The position numbers and the translations under genes were made by a program. A stretch of DNA of 64,000 nucleotides from Bog-793 sp050014835. Lineage in GTDB: Bacteria > Actinomycetota > Acidimicrobiia > Acidimicrobiales > Bog-793. Numbering within the stretch: the stretch's first letter is position 1; every line of letters begins with the position of its first letter. The notes below the pieces were generated by a model that saw only the letters and a program-made list of their open reading frames with translations, made no database searches and had not been told where the DNA came from. The stretch is from assembly GCA_050014835.1 (NCBI GenBank), contig JBEKCO010000001.1, positions 35,903 to 99,902 of the forward strand. Direction: 5' to 3'. Of this stretch, positions 18,756 through 26,926 are shown in pieces.

Positions 18756-19595
18756 GTGGCATCGCTCGAACTGGCGAAGTACGAGGCGCTGGGCAACGAC
18801 TTCCTCATCGTCGTCGACTGGGCAGGCGCGGGCCGATTCGACGCCGAGCTCGCCGCGTCGCTCTGCGAGCGGCACCGCGGCGTCGGGGCCGACGGGCTGA
18901 TCCGCCTCTCGGCCCCCGAGCGCGGCGGCACTTTGCGGATGGAGCTGCGCAACGCCGACGGAACACCGGCCGAGACGAGCGGCAACGGCCTGCGTTGCGC
19001 CGTCGTCTGCGCCCGCGACGCCGGGCTCGTCGCCGCGGGTCGGCTCGTCGTCGAGACCGAGGCGGGCGACGCCCCCGTCGCGCTCGACGCCCCCGAAGAC
19101 GGCCGCCCGGTCACCGTGCGCGTGGGGATGGGGGCCGTCCGGGTGGATCCGTTGGCGACCTCTCCTGTGAAGGAGCGGCGGGCCTATCGGGTCGATGCCG
19201 GCAATCCCCACCTCGTCCTGCTCGGCGCGACGCTCGACGGCGTCGATCTCGGTGTCGTCGGACCCGAGCTGGAGCGGGCCGTGTCCGGCGGCCAGAACGT
19301 GGAGCTCGCCGCCTGCCGGAAGGGGAGCGACGAGATCGACCTCGTCGTCTGGGAGCGTGGCGCGGGCCTGACGCTGGCGTGCGGCTCCGGGAGCGCCGCA
19401 GCCGCCGCGGCCGCCCACGCGGCCGGCCTTGTCGGCGAAAACGTCGTCGTGCACAATCCGGGCGGCGATCTCGCCGTCGAACTGGTGGCCACCGACGGAG
19501 GGGTCGAGGTCACCCTCGTCGGGACGGCACGTCGCGTGGCGCGCCTCGTCGTCGACGTCGAGCCGGTCCCGACAAAGAAGGTCCGCGTCGCGTGA
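18756..19595 (+). CDS. dapF: Diaminopimelate epimerase
   Basis: A 279-residue PLP-independent epimerase that converts LL- to meso-diaminopimelate, for lysine and for the peptidoglycan cross-link. Both catalytic cysteines are present: in ETSGNGLRC near residue 81 and in LACGSGS near residue 208. The N-terminal KYEALGNDFLIV and the GxGNPHLV-type segment DAGNPHLVL also match. GTG at 18756 is 4 bp after the miaA stop. The stop overlaps the hflX start (GTGA). With dapD and dapE a few kb downstream and a DNPR-type MurE at 49.5 kb, this supports a meso-DAP wall. Confidence 0.93.
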   Translation: MASLELAKYEALGNDFLIVVDWAGAGRFDAELAASLCERHRGVGADGLIRLSAPERGGTLRMELRNADGTPAETSGNGLRCAVVCARDAGLVAAGRLVVETEAGDAPVALDAPEDGRPVTVRVGMGAVRVDPLATSPVKERRAYRVDAGNPHLVLLGATLDGVDLGVVGPELERAVSGGQNVELAACRKGSDEIDLVVWERGAGLTLACGSGSAAAAAAAHAAGLVGENVVVHNPGGDLAVELVATDGGVEVTLVGTARRVARLVVDVEPVPTKKVRVA

Positions 19596-20902
19596 CGCTC
19601 ATCGAGCGCCGGTTTCGGGAGCGGATCGTGCTCGTCGGAGTCGTGACGCGGCCGCGCGGGCCAGGAGAGGTCGAGGCGAGCCTCGACGAGCTGAGTCTGC
19701 TCATCGACACCGCCGGAGCCGACGAGGTGGCCCGGGTCGTCCAGTCGCGGGACGCGATCGACCCGGCGACGTACATCGGGCGCGGCAAGGCCGAGGAGCT
19801 CCACCTGCTGTGCGAGTCGGTCGACGCCGACACCGTCGTTTTCGACGACGAGCTGAACCCCGCCCAGCAGCGCAATCTCGAGGGGATCCTCGGGCGCACG
19901 GCGATCGACCGGACCGCCGTGATCCTCGACATCTTCGCCCAGAACGCCCGGACCGAGGAGGGCCGCGCCCAGGTCGAGTTGGCGCTGCTGCAGTACCGGC
20001 TGCCGCGGCTGCGCGGCCGGGGGATGACGCTTTCGCAGCAGGCCGGTCGGATCGGCACCCGGGGCCCCGGCGAGACGCAGCTGGAAGTCGACCGACGGCG
20101 CATCACGCAGCGGATCCAACGGTTGCAGGTCGTGCTCACCAACCTCGAGTCGACGCGACAGACCCAGCGCCGCGCCCGTCGGCGCGGATCCCGGCGGAGC
20201 GTTTCGCTCGTTGGCTACACGAACACCGGGAAGTCGACGCTTCTCAACGCCTTGACCGACGCCGACGTGATCGTCGAGAACCGCCTCTTCGCGACGCTCG
20301 ACCCGAGGACCCGCCGGCTCGAACTGCCGGGAGGAGAGACCGTGCTCTGCTCGGACACGGTCGGATTCGTTCGCAAGCTCCCGCACCAGCTCGTCACGGC
20401 CTTCCACTCGACGCTCGAGACGGTGGCGGACTCCGACCTCCTCGTCCACGTCGTCGACGCCGCCGCGGCGGATCCCGACAGCCAGATCGCCGCCGTAAGG
20501 TCGGTGCTCGCCGAGATCGGCGCCGATTCGGTGCCCGAGATCTTCGCCTTCAACAAGTGCGACCGCGGGCGGCGGGCCGCGGTCCGGCTCCACGCGTTGT
20601 ATCCGGATTCGGTGATCTGCTCGGCGCTTTCGGGCGAGGGTCTCGACGACCTGCTCGGGGCCATCGGAGAGGCGCTGCGCGCCCACGACCGAACGGTCGA
20701 TCTCTCGGTCCCGTACGAGAGGGGCGACGTGATCGCTGCCCTCCACCGGGGAGGCGAGGTGCTCGACCAGCACGACTCCGGGTCCGGGCTGTCCGTCCGG
20801 GTCCGTCTCGATGAGGCCGGCCGGCGCCGCTTCGCCCAGTTCACGACCCGGACCGACCGCGGCGCCGGGGCGGGGTCCGCCGGGGACGGTGCCGAGCCGT
20901 GA
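19592..20902 (+). CDS. hflX: Ribosome-associated GTPase HflX
   Basis: A 436-residue GTPase of the Obg-HflX superfamily that binds the 50S subunit and helps split stalled ribosomes. The N-terminal HflX domain has IGRGKAEEL near residue 62 and the glycine-rich linker RGRGMTLSQQAGRIGTRGPGETQLE. The G domain has G1 GYTNTGKS near residue 209, G3 DTVGF, and G4 NKCD. The C-terminal domain includes VPYERGDVIAALHRGGEV. GTG overlaps the dapF stop, so translation is probably coupled. Length and motifs are normal for the family. Confidence 0.93.
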   Translation: MTLIERRFRERIVLVGVVTRPRGPGEVEASLDELSLLIDTAGADEVARVVQSRDAIDPATYIGRGKAEELHLLCESVDADTVVFDDELNPAQQRNLEGILGRTAIDRTAVILDIFAQNARTEEGRAQVELALLQYRLPRLRGRGMTLSQQAGRIGTRGPGETQLEVDRRRITQRIQRLQVVLTNLESTRQTQRRARRRGSRRSVSLVGYTNTGKSTLLNALTDADVIVENRLFATLDPRTRRLELPGGETVLCSDTVGFVRKLPHQLVTAFHSTLETVADSDLLVHVVDAAAADPDSQIAAVRSVLAEIGADSVPEIFAFNKCDRGRRAAVRLHALYPDSVICSALSGEGLDDLLGAIGEALRAHDRTVDLSVPYERGDVIAALHRGGEVLDQHDSGSGLSVRVRLDEAGRRRFAQFTTRTDRGAGAGSAGDGAEP

Positions 20903-20976
20903 GCGCCGCCGGTGCCCGTGTCCGAACGGTGCCGGACGGGCCCGGCGTGTACCCGGGGCGAAGGGTCGGGTCGCGT

Positions 20977-20994
20977 TAGCCTCGCAGCAGGAGG
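20977..20994 (+). promoter_or_regulatory. Putative -10 and Shine-Dalgarno of dapD
   Basis: TAGCCT at 20977-20982 is a possible -10 element. AGGAGG at 20989-20994 is a perfect Shine-Dalgarno four bases before the ATG at 20999, which fixes that start. No -35 was seen. Confidence 0.4.
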
Positions 20995-20998
20995 CGTG

Positions 20999-21823
20999 AT
21001 GGACGGTCTCGAGGCCTCGGTACACGAGCTCTGGCAGCACCGGGGCGAGCTGTCCGCGGCCGACGACGGAGCCGCCGAAACGGTCATGGAGGCGGTCTCG
21101 CTGCTCGACTCCGGAGCCGCCCGCGTCGCCGAGATCGCCGCGGGAGGCGATGTCGTCGTACACGAGTGGCTGCGCGAGGCAATCCTGTTGTTGTTCGCGC
21201 TCTCGCGGATCACGACCGTGGAGCTCGGACCCTTCGAGTACGCCGACAAGATCCCGCTGAAGAAGGACTTCGTGGCCAAGGGCGTTCGCGTGGTGCCGGG
21301 CGCCTCGGCGCGCTGGGGAGCGTTCCTCGACCGCGGCGTGATCCTCATGCCGAGCTACGTGAACATCGGGGCGCGCGTCGGTGCCGGCACGCTCGTCGAC
21401 ACGTGGGCGACGGTCGGCTCGTGCGCCCAGATCGGGGCCCGGGTCCACCTGTCGGGTGGCGTCGGCATCGGCGGGGTGCTGGAACCGCTGAACGCTGTTC
21501 CGGTTGTCGTCGAGGATGACGCGCTGATCGGCAGCCGCTCAATCGTCGCCGAGGGTGCCCGAGTCGGCGAGGGCGCCGTCCTCGGGGCGGGCTCGATCCT
21601 CACGGGGTCCGTGCCGGTCATTGAGGCGGCAACGGGCGAGGAGATCAGCCGGGGGAGGGTTCCGCCCTGGACCGTCGCCGTCGGCGCGTCGCGTCGGCGC
21701 GAGTACCCCGGCGGGGAGTTCTTCCTGCCGTGCGTGCTCGTCGTCCGGCACCTCGCCGAGGGGGAGCGCCACGACAAGGCGCAGCTGAACGAGATCCTGC
21801 GCGACGCCGGCGTCGCTCCCTGA
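20999..21823 (+). CDS. dapD: Tetrahydrodipicolinate N-succinyltransferase, E. coli type
   Basis: A 274-residue left-handed beta-helix transferase that succinylates tetrahydrodipicolinate with succinyl-CoA, the first committed step of the succinylase branch of DAP/lysine synthesis. The diagnostic run MPSYVNIGARVGAGT, then VDTWATVGSCAQIG and HLSGGVGIGGVLEPL, matches the enterobacterial DapD family almost word for word, and the length equals that of the E. coli enzyme. Many actinobacteria instead carry the longer, divergent actinobacterial DapD. It is followed after 10 bp by dapE, the next pathway enzyme but one. Confidence 0.93.
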   Translation: MDGLEASVHELWQHRGELSAADDGAAETVMEAVSLLDSGAARVAEIAAGGDVVVHEWLREAILLLFALSRITTVELGPFEYADKIPLKKDFVAKGVRVVPGASARWGAFLDRGVILMPSYVNIGARVGAGTLVDTWATVGSCAQIGARVHLSGGVGIGGVLEPLNAVPVVVEDDALIGSRSIVAEGARVGEGAVLGAGSILTGSVPVIEAATGEEISRGRVPPWTVAVGASRRREYPGGEFFLPCVLVVRHLAEGERHDKAQLNEILRDAGVAP

Positions 21824-21833
21824 ACGTGACACC

Positions 21834-22907
21834 GTGACCGACCTGTTGGGACTCACCGCCGAGCTCGTCGGCATTCCGTCGGTGAGCCACGACGAGGCCG
21901 CGATCGCCGCTTTCGTGGAGTCCGAGCTGCGGCGTAATCGCGGGCTCGCCGTCACGCGCATCGCCGACAACGTCGTCGCCCACACCTCGCTCGGCCGCGC
22001 CGAGCGGGTCCTTCTCGCCGGCCACCTCGACACCGTCCCGCCGGCCGGCAACGAAGGGTCGCGCCTCGACGGCGATGTCTGCCACGGGCTGGGGAGCGTC
22101 GACATGAAAGGCGGAGTCGCCGTCTTAGTCGCGCTCGCCGCCGAGCTCACCGAGCCGGTCTACGACCTCACCTTCGTCCTTTACAGCGGGGAGGAGGTCG
22201 AGCGGCGCTACTCGGGCCTCGCCGCCCTCGAGGCGGCGCGCCCCGACCTGCTCGTCGCCGACGCCGCGTTCTTGCTCGAGCCGACCGGTGCGGTCGTCGA
22301 AGCCGGTTGCCAGGGCTCGATGCGGCTCATCGTGGAGATGCGGGGTTCGCCCGCCCACGCGGCGCGCCCGTGGATGGGGAAGAACGCGCTCCACCGCCTC
22401 GGCGCGCTGCTCGGGCGCGTCGGCGAGTTCGACGACCGCCGGCCCGTGCTCGACGGCTGCGAGTACCACGAGTCACTCCAGGCGGTGTGGGCCGAAGGGG
22501 GGTCAACCGCGAAGGCGAACGTCGTGCCCGACCGGGCCGTGGCGCTCCTCAGCCACCGCTTCGCACCTGACCGGAACGCCGAGGCGGCCCTCGATTCGAT
22601 CCGCGCGCTTCTCGGACCGGCGCTCGACATTGCGGCCGGTGACGTGATCGAGGTCGAGGAGGTCTCGGATCCGGCGCCTCCGAACCTCGGCCATCCCGTC
22701 CTCGCCTCGCTCGTCGCGGCGAGCGAGGCGAAACCCCGCGCCAAGCTCGGGTGGACCGATGTCGCGCGCTTTGCCGCTTGGGGCGTGCCGGCGGCGAACT
22801 TCGGCCCGGGGGACCCGATGCTCTGCCACCACCCGGACGAGAGAATCAGCCGCCGGGAACTCGAGGCGGCGTACTCGGTGCTCCGGTCGTTGCTCGCCGG
22901 GGCCTGA
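21834..22907 (+). CDS. dapE: Succinyl-diaminopimelate desuccinylase
   Basis: A 357-residue M20-family dizinc amidohydrolase. It removes succinate from N-succinyl-LL-DAP to give LL-DAP, the substrate of DapF. Metal ligands are visible as AGHLDTVP near residue 64, GSVDMKGG near residue 87, SGEE near residue 122, LEPT near residue 145 and CHHPDE near the C-terminus. The lid/dimerisation region SPAHAARPWMGKNA lies near residue 170. GTG at 21834 is chosen from its position 10 bp after dapD. The gene is convergent with lexA, with only 5 bp between the stops. Confidence 0.9.
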   Translation: MTDLLGLTAELVGIPSVSHDEAAIAAFVESELRRNRGLAVTRIADNVVAHTSLGRAERVLLAGHLDTVPPAGNEGSRLDGDVCHGLGSVDMKGGVAVLVALAAELTEPVYDLTFVLYSGEEVERRYSGLAALEAARPDLLVADAAFLLEPTGAVVEAGCQGSMRLIVEMRGSPAHAARPWMGKNALHRLGALLGRVGEFDDRRPVLDGCEYHESLQAVWAEGGSTAKANVVPDRAVALLSHRFAPDRNAEAALDSIRALLGPALDIAAGDVIEVEEVSDPAPPNLGHPVLASLVAASEAKPRAKLGWTDVARFAAWGVPAANFGPGDPMLCHHPDERISRRELEAAYSVLRSLLAGA

Positions 22908-22923
22908 GCCGCCTACAGGCGGC
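22908..22923. terminator. Small hairpin between convergent dapE and lexA
   Basis: GCCGCCT and AGGCGGC (22908-22914 and 22917-22923) form a compact GC stem centred on the lexA stop codon. It can fold on either strand and may end transcription from both sides. There is no T-run, which is common for high-GC actinobacterial terminators. Confidence 0.35.
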
Positions 22924-23545
22924 GCAGGACGGTCACGACCTTGCCGTAGATCGAGACCTCCTCGGGCGGCAGCTCGATCTCGGCGAAGTCGGGGTTCGCC
23001 GGCACGAGCACGATGTGACCGTGCCGGCGGCGGAAGGTCTTCACCGTCGCCTCGCCGTCCGGGATGCCGGCGACGACGACGTCGCCGGGCTCGGCATCAG
23101 GCTGGTGACGCACGACGACGAGGTCGTCGTTGAGGATGCCCGCCCCGATCATCGAGTCGCCGCGCACCCGCAGCATGAACAACTCACCCGGTCCGGTGAG
23201 GTCCTCCGGCACCGGTAGGACCTCCTCGACGTTCTCCTCGGCGAGCACGCCGACGCCGGCGGCGACGTCACCGACGAGGGGCACGTGGGCGACGGGTCGC
23301 GCGCCGATCGCGGCGCCCGACGAGGGCTCGAAGGAGACCTCGATCGCGCGCGGCTTCGTCGGGTCGCGACGCAGGTAGCCCTGGCGCTGGAGGATCTGCA
23401 GGTGGGCGTGGACGGTCGAGGAGGAGGTGAGCCCCACCGCCTCGCCGATCTCGCGCACCGACGGCGGGTAGCCGCGTTCGCGGACCTCGCGTTCGATGAA
23501 CTCGAGAATCTGACGACGCTTGCCCGAGAGTTGGGTTTCGGCCAT
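22913..23545 (-). CDS. lexA: LexA SOS repressor/autoprotease
   Basis: A 210-residue repressor of the DNA-damage response. The N-terminal winged helix has the recognition segment PPSVREIGEAVGLTSSSTVHAHL near residue 27. The self-cleavage site is the Ala-Gly in DVAAGVG near residue 96. The catalytic dyad is Ser in GDSM near residue 131 and Lys in ATVKTF near residue 168. ATG at 23545 gives the standard MAETQLSGKRRQILEFI-type start; a GTG 33 bp upstream is less likely. The divergent control region carries LexA boxes, so it is probably autoregulated and shares control with the LysM gene across the gap. Confidence 0.94.
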   Translation of the reverse strand: MAETQLSGKRRQILEFIEREVRERGYPPSVREIGEAVGLTSSSTVHAHLQILQRQGYLRRDPTKPRAIEVSFEPSSGAAIGARPVAHVPLVGDVAAGVGVLAEENVEEVLPVPEDLTGPGELFMLRVRGDSMIGAGILNDDLVVVRHQPDAEPGDVVVAGIPDGEATVKTFRRRHGHIVLVPANPDFAEIELPPEEVSIYGKVVTVLRRL

Positions 23546-23590
23546 CTGCCCCGCCTTTCGCGAACGGCCCGCGGCCACGTCCTGACCTCG

Positions 23591-23620
23591 AAGTTACCTC
23601 CGTGTCACACCCAGATGCAA
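23591..23620 (-). promoter_or_regulatory. Putative lexA promoter
   Basis: Read on the minus strand, TTGCAT (23620-23615) and TAACTT (23596-23591) are separated by 18 bp. The second SOS box (23633-23646) abuts the -35 side, as expected for autorepression. Confidence 0.35.
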
Positions 23621-23632
23621 ACATCCGTTCGT

Positions 23633-23646
23633 GGAACACCCGTTCG
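23633..23646. promoter_or_regulatory. SOS (LexA) box, near lexA
   Basis: GGAAC-ACCC-GTTCG differs by one base from the actinobacterial LexA consensus CGAAC-N4-GTTCG. It sits on the lexA side of the divergent region. Confidence 0.6.
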
Positions 23647-23654
23647 CCCGGTCG

Positions 23655-23684
23655 TTGACACCGAACAGACGTTCGTGCGACGAT
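23655..23684 (+). promoter_or_regulatory. Promoter of the SOS LysM gene, overlapped by a perfect SOS box
   Basis: TTGACA at 23655-23660 and GACGAT at 23679-23684 are 18 bp apart. The perfect LexA box CGAAC-AGAC-GTTCG (23662-23675) fills the spacer, so bound LexA would block RNA polymerase. Confidence 0.65.
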
Positions 23685-23698
23685 GGTTGCCGGGCAGC

Positions 23699-23712
23699 CG
23701 AACGTACGTACG
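23699..23712. promoter_or_regulatory. Third, imperfect SOS-like box
   Basis: CGAAC-GTAC-GTACG has one mismatch to the LexA consensus and lies 36 bp before the start of the LysM gene, downstream of its promoter. It may be a secondary LexA site. Confidence 0.4.
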
Positions 23713-23747
23713 GACGCCCGGCGGGTTCCTTTCCTTCGGAGGCAGAT

Positions 23748-24158
23748 ATGGCGGCGGTGGTCGGTTCGCTCCGGGAGGCGAGGGTCCGTCTTGTCCCGCA
23801 TCCCGGGCAGGCGTCCCTCGGGCTCGTCGGAGGCGATGACGGGCGGGCGACGTCTCTTCTCGTCGGCCCGAGGCCCCGCGCCGCGACCCGGCGCCGGGTG
23901 GGCGGCGCCCTGGCCGCGCTCGTGGCGTTCGCCGGGCTCTGGATCGGCGCGGGGGCGCTGCGGGCGACGCAGAACGCCCCGGCCGGCGCCGGAGGTCGCG
24001 AGATCGTCTACGTCGCTCGTCCCGGCGACACCCTGTGGGCGATCGCCACGCGGCTCGACCCGGCGGGCGACCCGGTCGAGGTCGTCGCGACCCTCGCCGC
24101 CGAGCTCCATGGGGCCGCTCTCCGGCCCGGGACCGTCCTCACCGTCCCCTCGTCCTGA
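23748..24158 (+). CDS. SOS-induced LysM membrane protein, cell-division inhibitor candidate
   Basis: A 136-residue protein with a basic cytoplasmic N-terminus, one membrane helix (about residues 51-71) and a LysM peptidoglycan-binding domain (about residues 86-135, with YVARPGDTLWAIA). This architecture and the place between lexA and nrdR match the ChiZ (Rv2719c)/DivS/YneA group, which stop division during DNA damage. ATG at 23748 has GGAGG five bases upstream. Expression should rise when LexA is cleaved, given the boxes in its promoter. Sequence similarity outside LysM is low, so the division role is inferred from context and domain order. Confidence 0.75.
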   Translation: MAAVVGSLREARVRLVPHPGQASLGLVGGDDGRATSLLVGPRPRAATRRRVGGALAALVAFAGLWIGAGALRATQNAPAGAGGREIVYVARPGDTLWAIATRLDPAGDPVEVVATLAAELHGAALRPGTVLTVPSS

Positions 24159-24201
24159 CGGGCGGTGTCCCGACGCACCGGGGTCGAAGCCCTGGGAGCG
24201 C

Positions 24202-24207
24202 TACTCT
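24202..24207 (+). promoter_or_regulatory. Putative leaderless -10 of nrdR
   Basis: TACTCT is followed by six bases and the GTG at 24214. The spacing suggests that transcription starts on the start codon. It would uncouple nrdR from SOS control of the gene upstream. Confidence 0.4.
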
Positions 24208-24213
24208 CCCGCG

Positions 24214-24729
24214 GTGCGTTGTCCGAGGTGTTCGGCCGGCGATGACCACGTCATCGACTCGCGCGAGGTCGACCGCGGCGAGTCGATCCGTCGGCGCCGC
24301 GAGTGCCGAAACTGCGGTTACCGCTTCACGACCTTCGAGCGCCTCGGCGGTCCGGTCACCTTCGTCGTGAAAAGGTCCGCCGAACGGGAGCCGTTCCGTC
24401 GTGAGAAGGTCGTGGCTGGGGTCCGGGCGGCCTGCAAGAACCGGCCGGTCGACGCCGAGGCGATCGAGGCGCTCGCCGTCGCCGTCGAGAACGAGCTCGC
24501 CCACTCGGGTCGCGACGTGACGACCGAGCAGATCGGTGTCGCCGTGCTCGACCGCCTGCGCGTCCTCGACGACGTTGCCTATATCCGCTTTGCCAGCGTG
24601 TACAAGGGTTTCGAGAACCTCGGCGACTTCGCGCGGGAAGCGGGGCTTTTGACGAAGGCGACGGCGCCGAAGCAGCACCACCCGCCCGAGGGCGTGCCGG
24701 CTGCCCGCACGACCCGGGCCCCGGGCTGA
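24214..24729 (+). CDS. nrdR: Transcriptional repressor NrdR
   Basis: A 171-residue regulator that represses ribonucleotide reductase genes in response to ATP/dATP. The N-terminal zinc ribbon has four cysteines (CPRC at 3-6 and CRNC at 31-34), followed by GYRFTTFER. The ATP-cone spans about residues 46-136 with VVKRSAEREPFRREKV and AYIRFASVYKGF. The C-terminal 30 residues are a basic, low-complexity tail. Start GTG at 24214 is set by the zinc ribbon, which begins at residue 3. The order lexA, LysM gene, nrdR is the same as in mycobacteria. Confidence 0.95.
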   Translation: MRCPRCSAGDDHVIDSREVDRGESIRRRRECRNCGYRFTTFERLGGPVTFVVKRSAEREPFRREKVVAGVRAACKNRPVDAEAIEALAVAVENELAHSGRDVTTEQIGVAVLDRLRVLDDVAYIRFASVYKGFENLGDFAREAGLLTKATAPKQHHPPEGVPAARTTRAPG

Positions 24730-24735
24730 CGCGTC

Positions 24736-25449
24736 GTGTCCGTCGAACTGCTGAGCGACGCACCGCGCCGGGCCGTCGCCATCTACGCCCATCCGGACGA
24801 CTCCGACGTCTCGTGCGGGGGGACGCTCGCGCGATGGGCGGACGCGGGGACGGTGGTCGATCTCGTCGTGTGCGCCGCTGGCGACAAGGGCACGAGGGAG
24901 GCCGTGCAGGATCGCGCCGAGCTCGTCGCGACCCGTGCCGCCGAGATCGAGGCCGCGGCACGCGTCCTCGGGGTGTCCGGCGTGCACCGGCTGGGACGAC
25001 CCGACGGGGAGTTCGAGAACGATCCCGATCTCCGTCGTGAGCTCGTGCGGTTGCTGCGCGAGCTGCGCCCGGAGGTGCTGGTCTGCCCCGACCCGCTCGC
25101 CGTGTTCTTCGGCGAGCACTACTACAACCACCGCGACCACCGCGTCGTCGGTTTCGCCGCGCTCGACGCCGCGGCGCCGGGCGCGGCGTCGCCGCTGTAC
25201 TTCCCCGACGCGGGGCCCCCGCACGCCGTCGGGTTCGCGTTGCTGTCGGGCTCGCTCGAACCGAACGTCTACGTCGAGGTGACGGCGACCGTCGGCCGCA
25301 AGGCGGACGCCGTTTGCTGTCACGTCAGCCAGCTCGGGGAGGCCGGGGAGTCGTTCCGGCCGGTGATGGAGGAGCGCGCCGCCGAGGCGGGCCGCGTCGC
25401 CGGCGTCGAGTACGCCGAGGCGTTCCGCCGGGTCTGGCTCGGGCCCTGA
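24736..25449 (+). CDS. PIG-L/LmbE-family zinc deacetylase
   Basis: A 237-residue deacetylase of the PIG-L family. The zinc motif AHPDDSD lies at residues 18-24 with the partner histidines in HYYNHRDH near residue 128. Family members deacetylate N-acetylglucosamine conjugates, including the mycothiol enzymes MshB and Mca and the bacillithiol enzyme BshB. This protein is shorter than MshB and Mca, so mycothiol synthesis is possible but not shown. GTG at 24736 lies 6 bp after nrdR. The next gene is dinB. Confidence 0.75.
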   Translation: MSVELLSDAPRRAVAIYAHPDDSDVSCGGTLARWADAGTVVDLVVCAAGDKGTREAVQDRAELVATRAAEIEAAARVLGVSGVHRLGRPDGEFENDPDLRRELVRLLRELRPEVLVCPDPLAVFFGEHYYNHRDHRVVGFAALDAAAPGAASPLYFPDAGPPHAVGFALLSGSLEPNVYVEVTATVGRKADAVCCHVSQLGEAGESFRPVMEERAAEAGRVAGVEYAEAFRRVWLGP

Positions 25450-25496
25450 CCGAGGGAGCCCGCCTGCCCGACCTCCCTCGATCCGGCGTCCCGTCG

Positions 25497-26783
25497 GTGC
25501 GGCTCGGTACGGCCGTCGACGCGACCGACGTGCTGCACCTCGACATGGACTCGTTCTTCGCCGCGGTCGAGGTCCGCGCCGACCCGTCGCTCGCGGGCCG
25601 TCCGGTCGTCGTCGGGGGCTCCGGGCCCCGCTCGGTCGTGTCGTCGGCGTCGTACGAGTCGCGAGTCTTCGGTGTGCGCTCGGCGATGCCGATCGCCGAG
25701 GCGCGTCGGCGCTGTCCGGGTCTCGTCGTCGTCGCCGGGCACCACGAGGTCTACGAGAAGGTGAGCGCGCGCCTCGTCGGCCTCTGCCACGAGGTCACGC
25801 CGATCGTCGAGCCGATCTCGATCGACGAGGCATTCCTCGACGTGTCCGGAGCGCACCAGCTGTTCGGCGACAGCTGGACGATCGCGACGAACCTGCGGCG
25901 ACGGGTGCTCGACGAGCTCGCGCTCGCCTGCGCGATCGGGATCGGCCGGACCAAGCTCGTCGCCAAGCTCGCCTCGAAGGCGGCGAAACCCCGTGTCCGG
26001 CCCGGCGGATTCGACCCGGGCGCCGGCGTCGTTCTCGTCGCCCCCGTCGACGAGCTCTCCTTCCTCCACGCCCATCCGGTCCGGGCCGTTCCCGGGATCG
26101 GGCCCGCCACGGCGGAGCGCCTGCGCCGCATCGGCGTGACGACGGTCGGGGACCTCGCGCTCGTCGGGCGCCAACGACTCGTCGAGATGTTCGGGGAGGC
26201 GCATGGCGCGGCGCTCTTCGAACTCGCGGTCGGGCGGGACGACCGGCGCGTGGTGACTGACCGCGTCCTGCGCTCCATCGGCCACGAGCGGACGTTCGAC
26301 GTCGACGACCACGACCCGGCGTCGCTCGCCAGCAAGGCCCGCGAGCTCGCCGTTTCGGTCGCGGCGCGCTGCCGGGCCCGGGGCGTCGCCGCGAGGACGG
26401 TGTCGGTGAAGGTGCGGTTCGGAGACTTCGAGACGATCGACCGTTCCCGTTCGCTCGACCGCCCGGTGACGTCCGCCGCCGAGATCGCCGAGGTCGCGAC
26501 GGCGTTGCTCGAGGCCGTCGATGCCGGCCGCGGGGTGCGCCTGCTCGGCGTGTCGGTGTCGAACCTCGGCGAGTCGAACCTCGAGCACGCCGTGCAGCTC
26601 GGCCTGTTCGCTGACGCCTCCGCCGGTCGGGACGTCGCGGCGCCGCCCGGCCGGAGCGACGAGGTCGAGGTGGCGGCGGACGAGATCCGGCGCCGCTTCG
26701 GGCCAGACGCCATCACCTCGGCGGCGGCGGCCGGGCGCCGGGTGGGGCGACGTGGCGACCGACTCGGCCGGCAAGGGCGCTAG
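25497..26783 (+). CDS. dinB: DNA polymerase IV (Y family)
   Basis: A 428-residue translesion polymerase. Catalytic acidic motifs are HLDMDSFFAAVE near residue 14 and SIDEAFLDV near residue 108. A helix-hairpin-helix (VPGIGPATAERL) lies near residue 199, and the little-finger domain follows. A QLGLF motif near residue 366 is a probable beta-clamp binding peptide. GTG at 25497 is used; a CTG at 25464 with a GAGGGA 7 bp upstream would add 11 residues. No LexA box was seen just upstream. The C-terminal tail is basic. Confidence 0.88.
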   Translation: MRLGTAVDATDVLHLDMDSFFAAVEVRADPSLAGRPVVVGGSGPRSVVSSASYESRVFGVRSAMPIAEARRRCPGLVVVAGHHEVYEKVSARLVGLCHEVTPIVEPISIDEAFLDVSGAHQLFGDSWTIATNLRRRVLDELALACAIGIGRTKLVAKLASKAAKPRVRPGGFDPGAGVVLVAPVDELSFLHAHPVRAVPGIGPATAERLRRIGVTTVGDLALVGRQRLVEMFGEAHGAALFELAVGRDDRRVVTDRVLRSIGHERTFDVDDHDPASLASKARELAVSVAARCRARGVAARTVSVKVRFGDFETIDRSRSLDRPVTSAAEIAEVATALLEAVDAGRGVRLLGVSVSNLGESNLEHAVQLGLFADASAGRDVAAPPGRSDEVEVAADEIRRRFGPDAITSAAAAGRRVGRRGDRLGRQGR

Positions 26784-26926
26784 AGATCGATCCAGCGGCT
26801 TCCCGCGAGGACCTGCGGGCCGGTCGCGCGCGGCGGGGAGTTGCCGGGGGATTAGCGTGGCGGAGGGACACCGCCGCCGTGGTCCCGTCAGCGCCTGCCC
26901 GGTCGGCGCGGAGAGAAGGGGAGAAG
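26784..26926 (+). promoter_or_regulatory. Intergenic region with putative -10 before the DUF3040 gene
   Basis: The 143-bp gap after dinB holds TAGCGT at 26853-26858, a possible -10. AAGGGGAGAAG just before the GTG at 26927 gives the Shine-Dalgarno. Nothing else was recognised. Confidence 0.3.
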
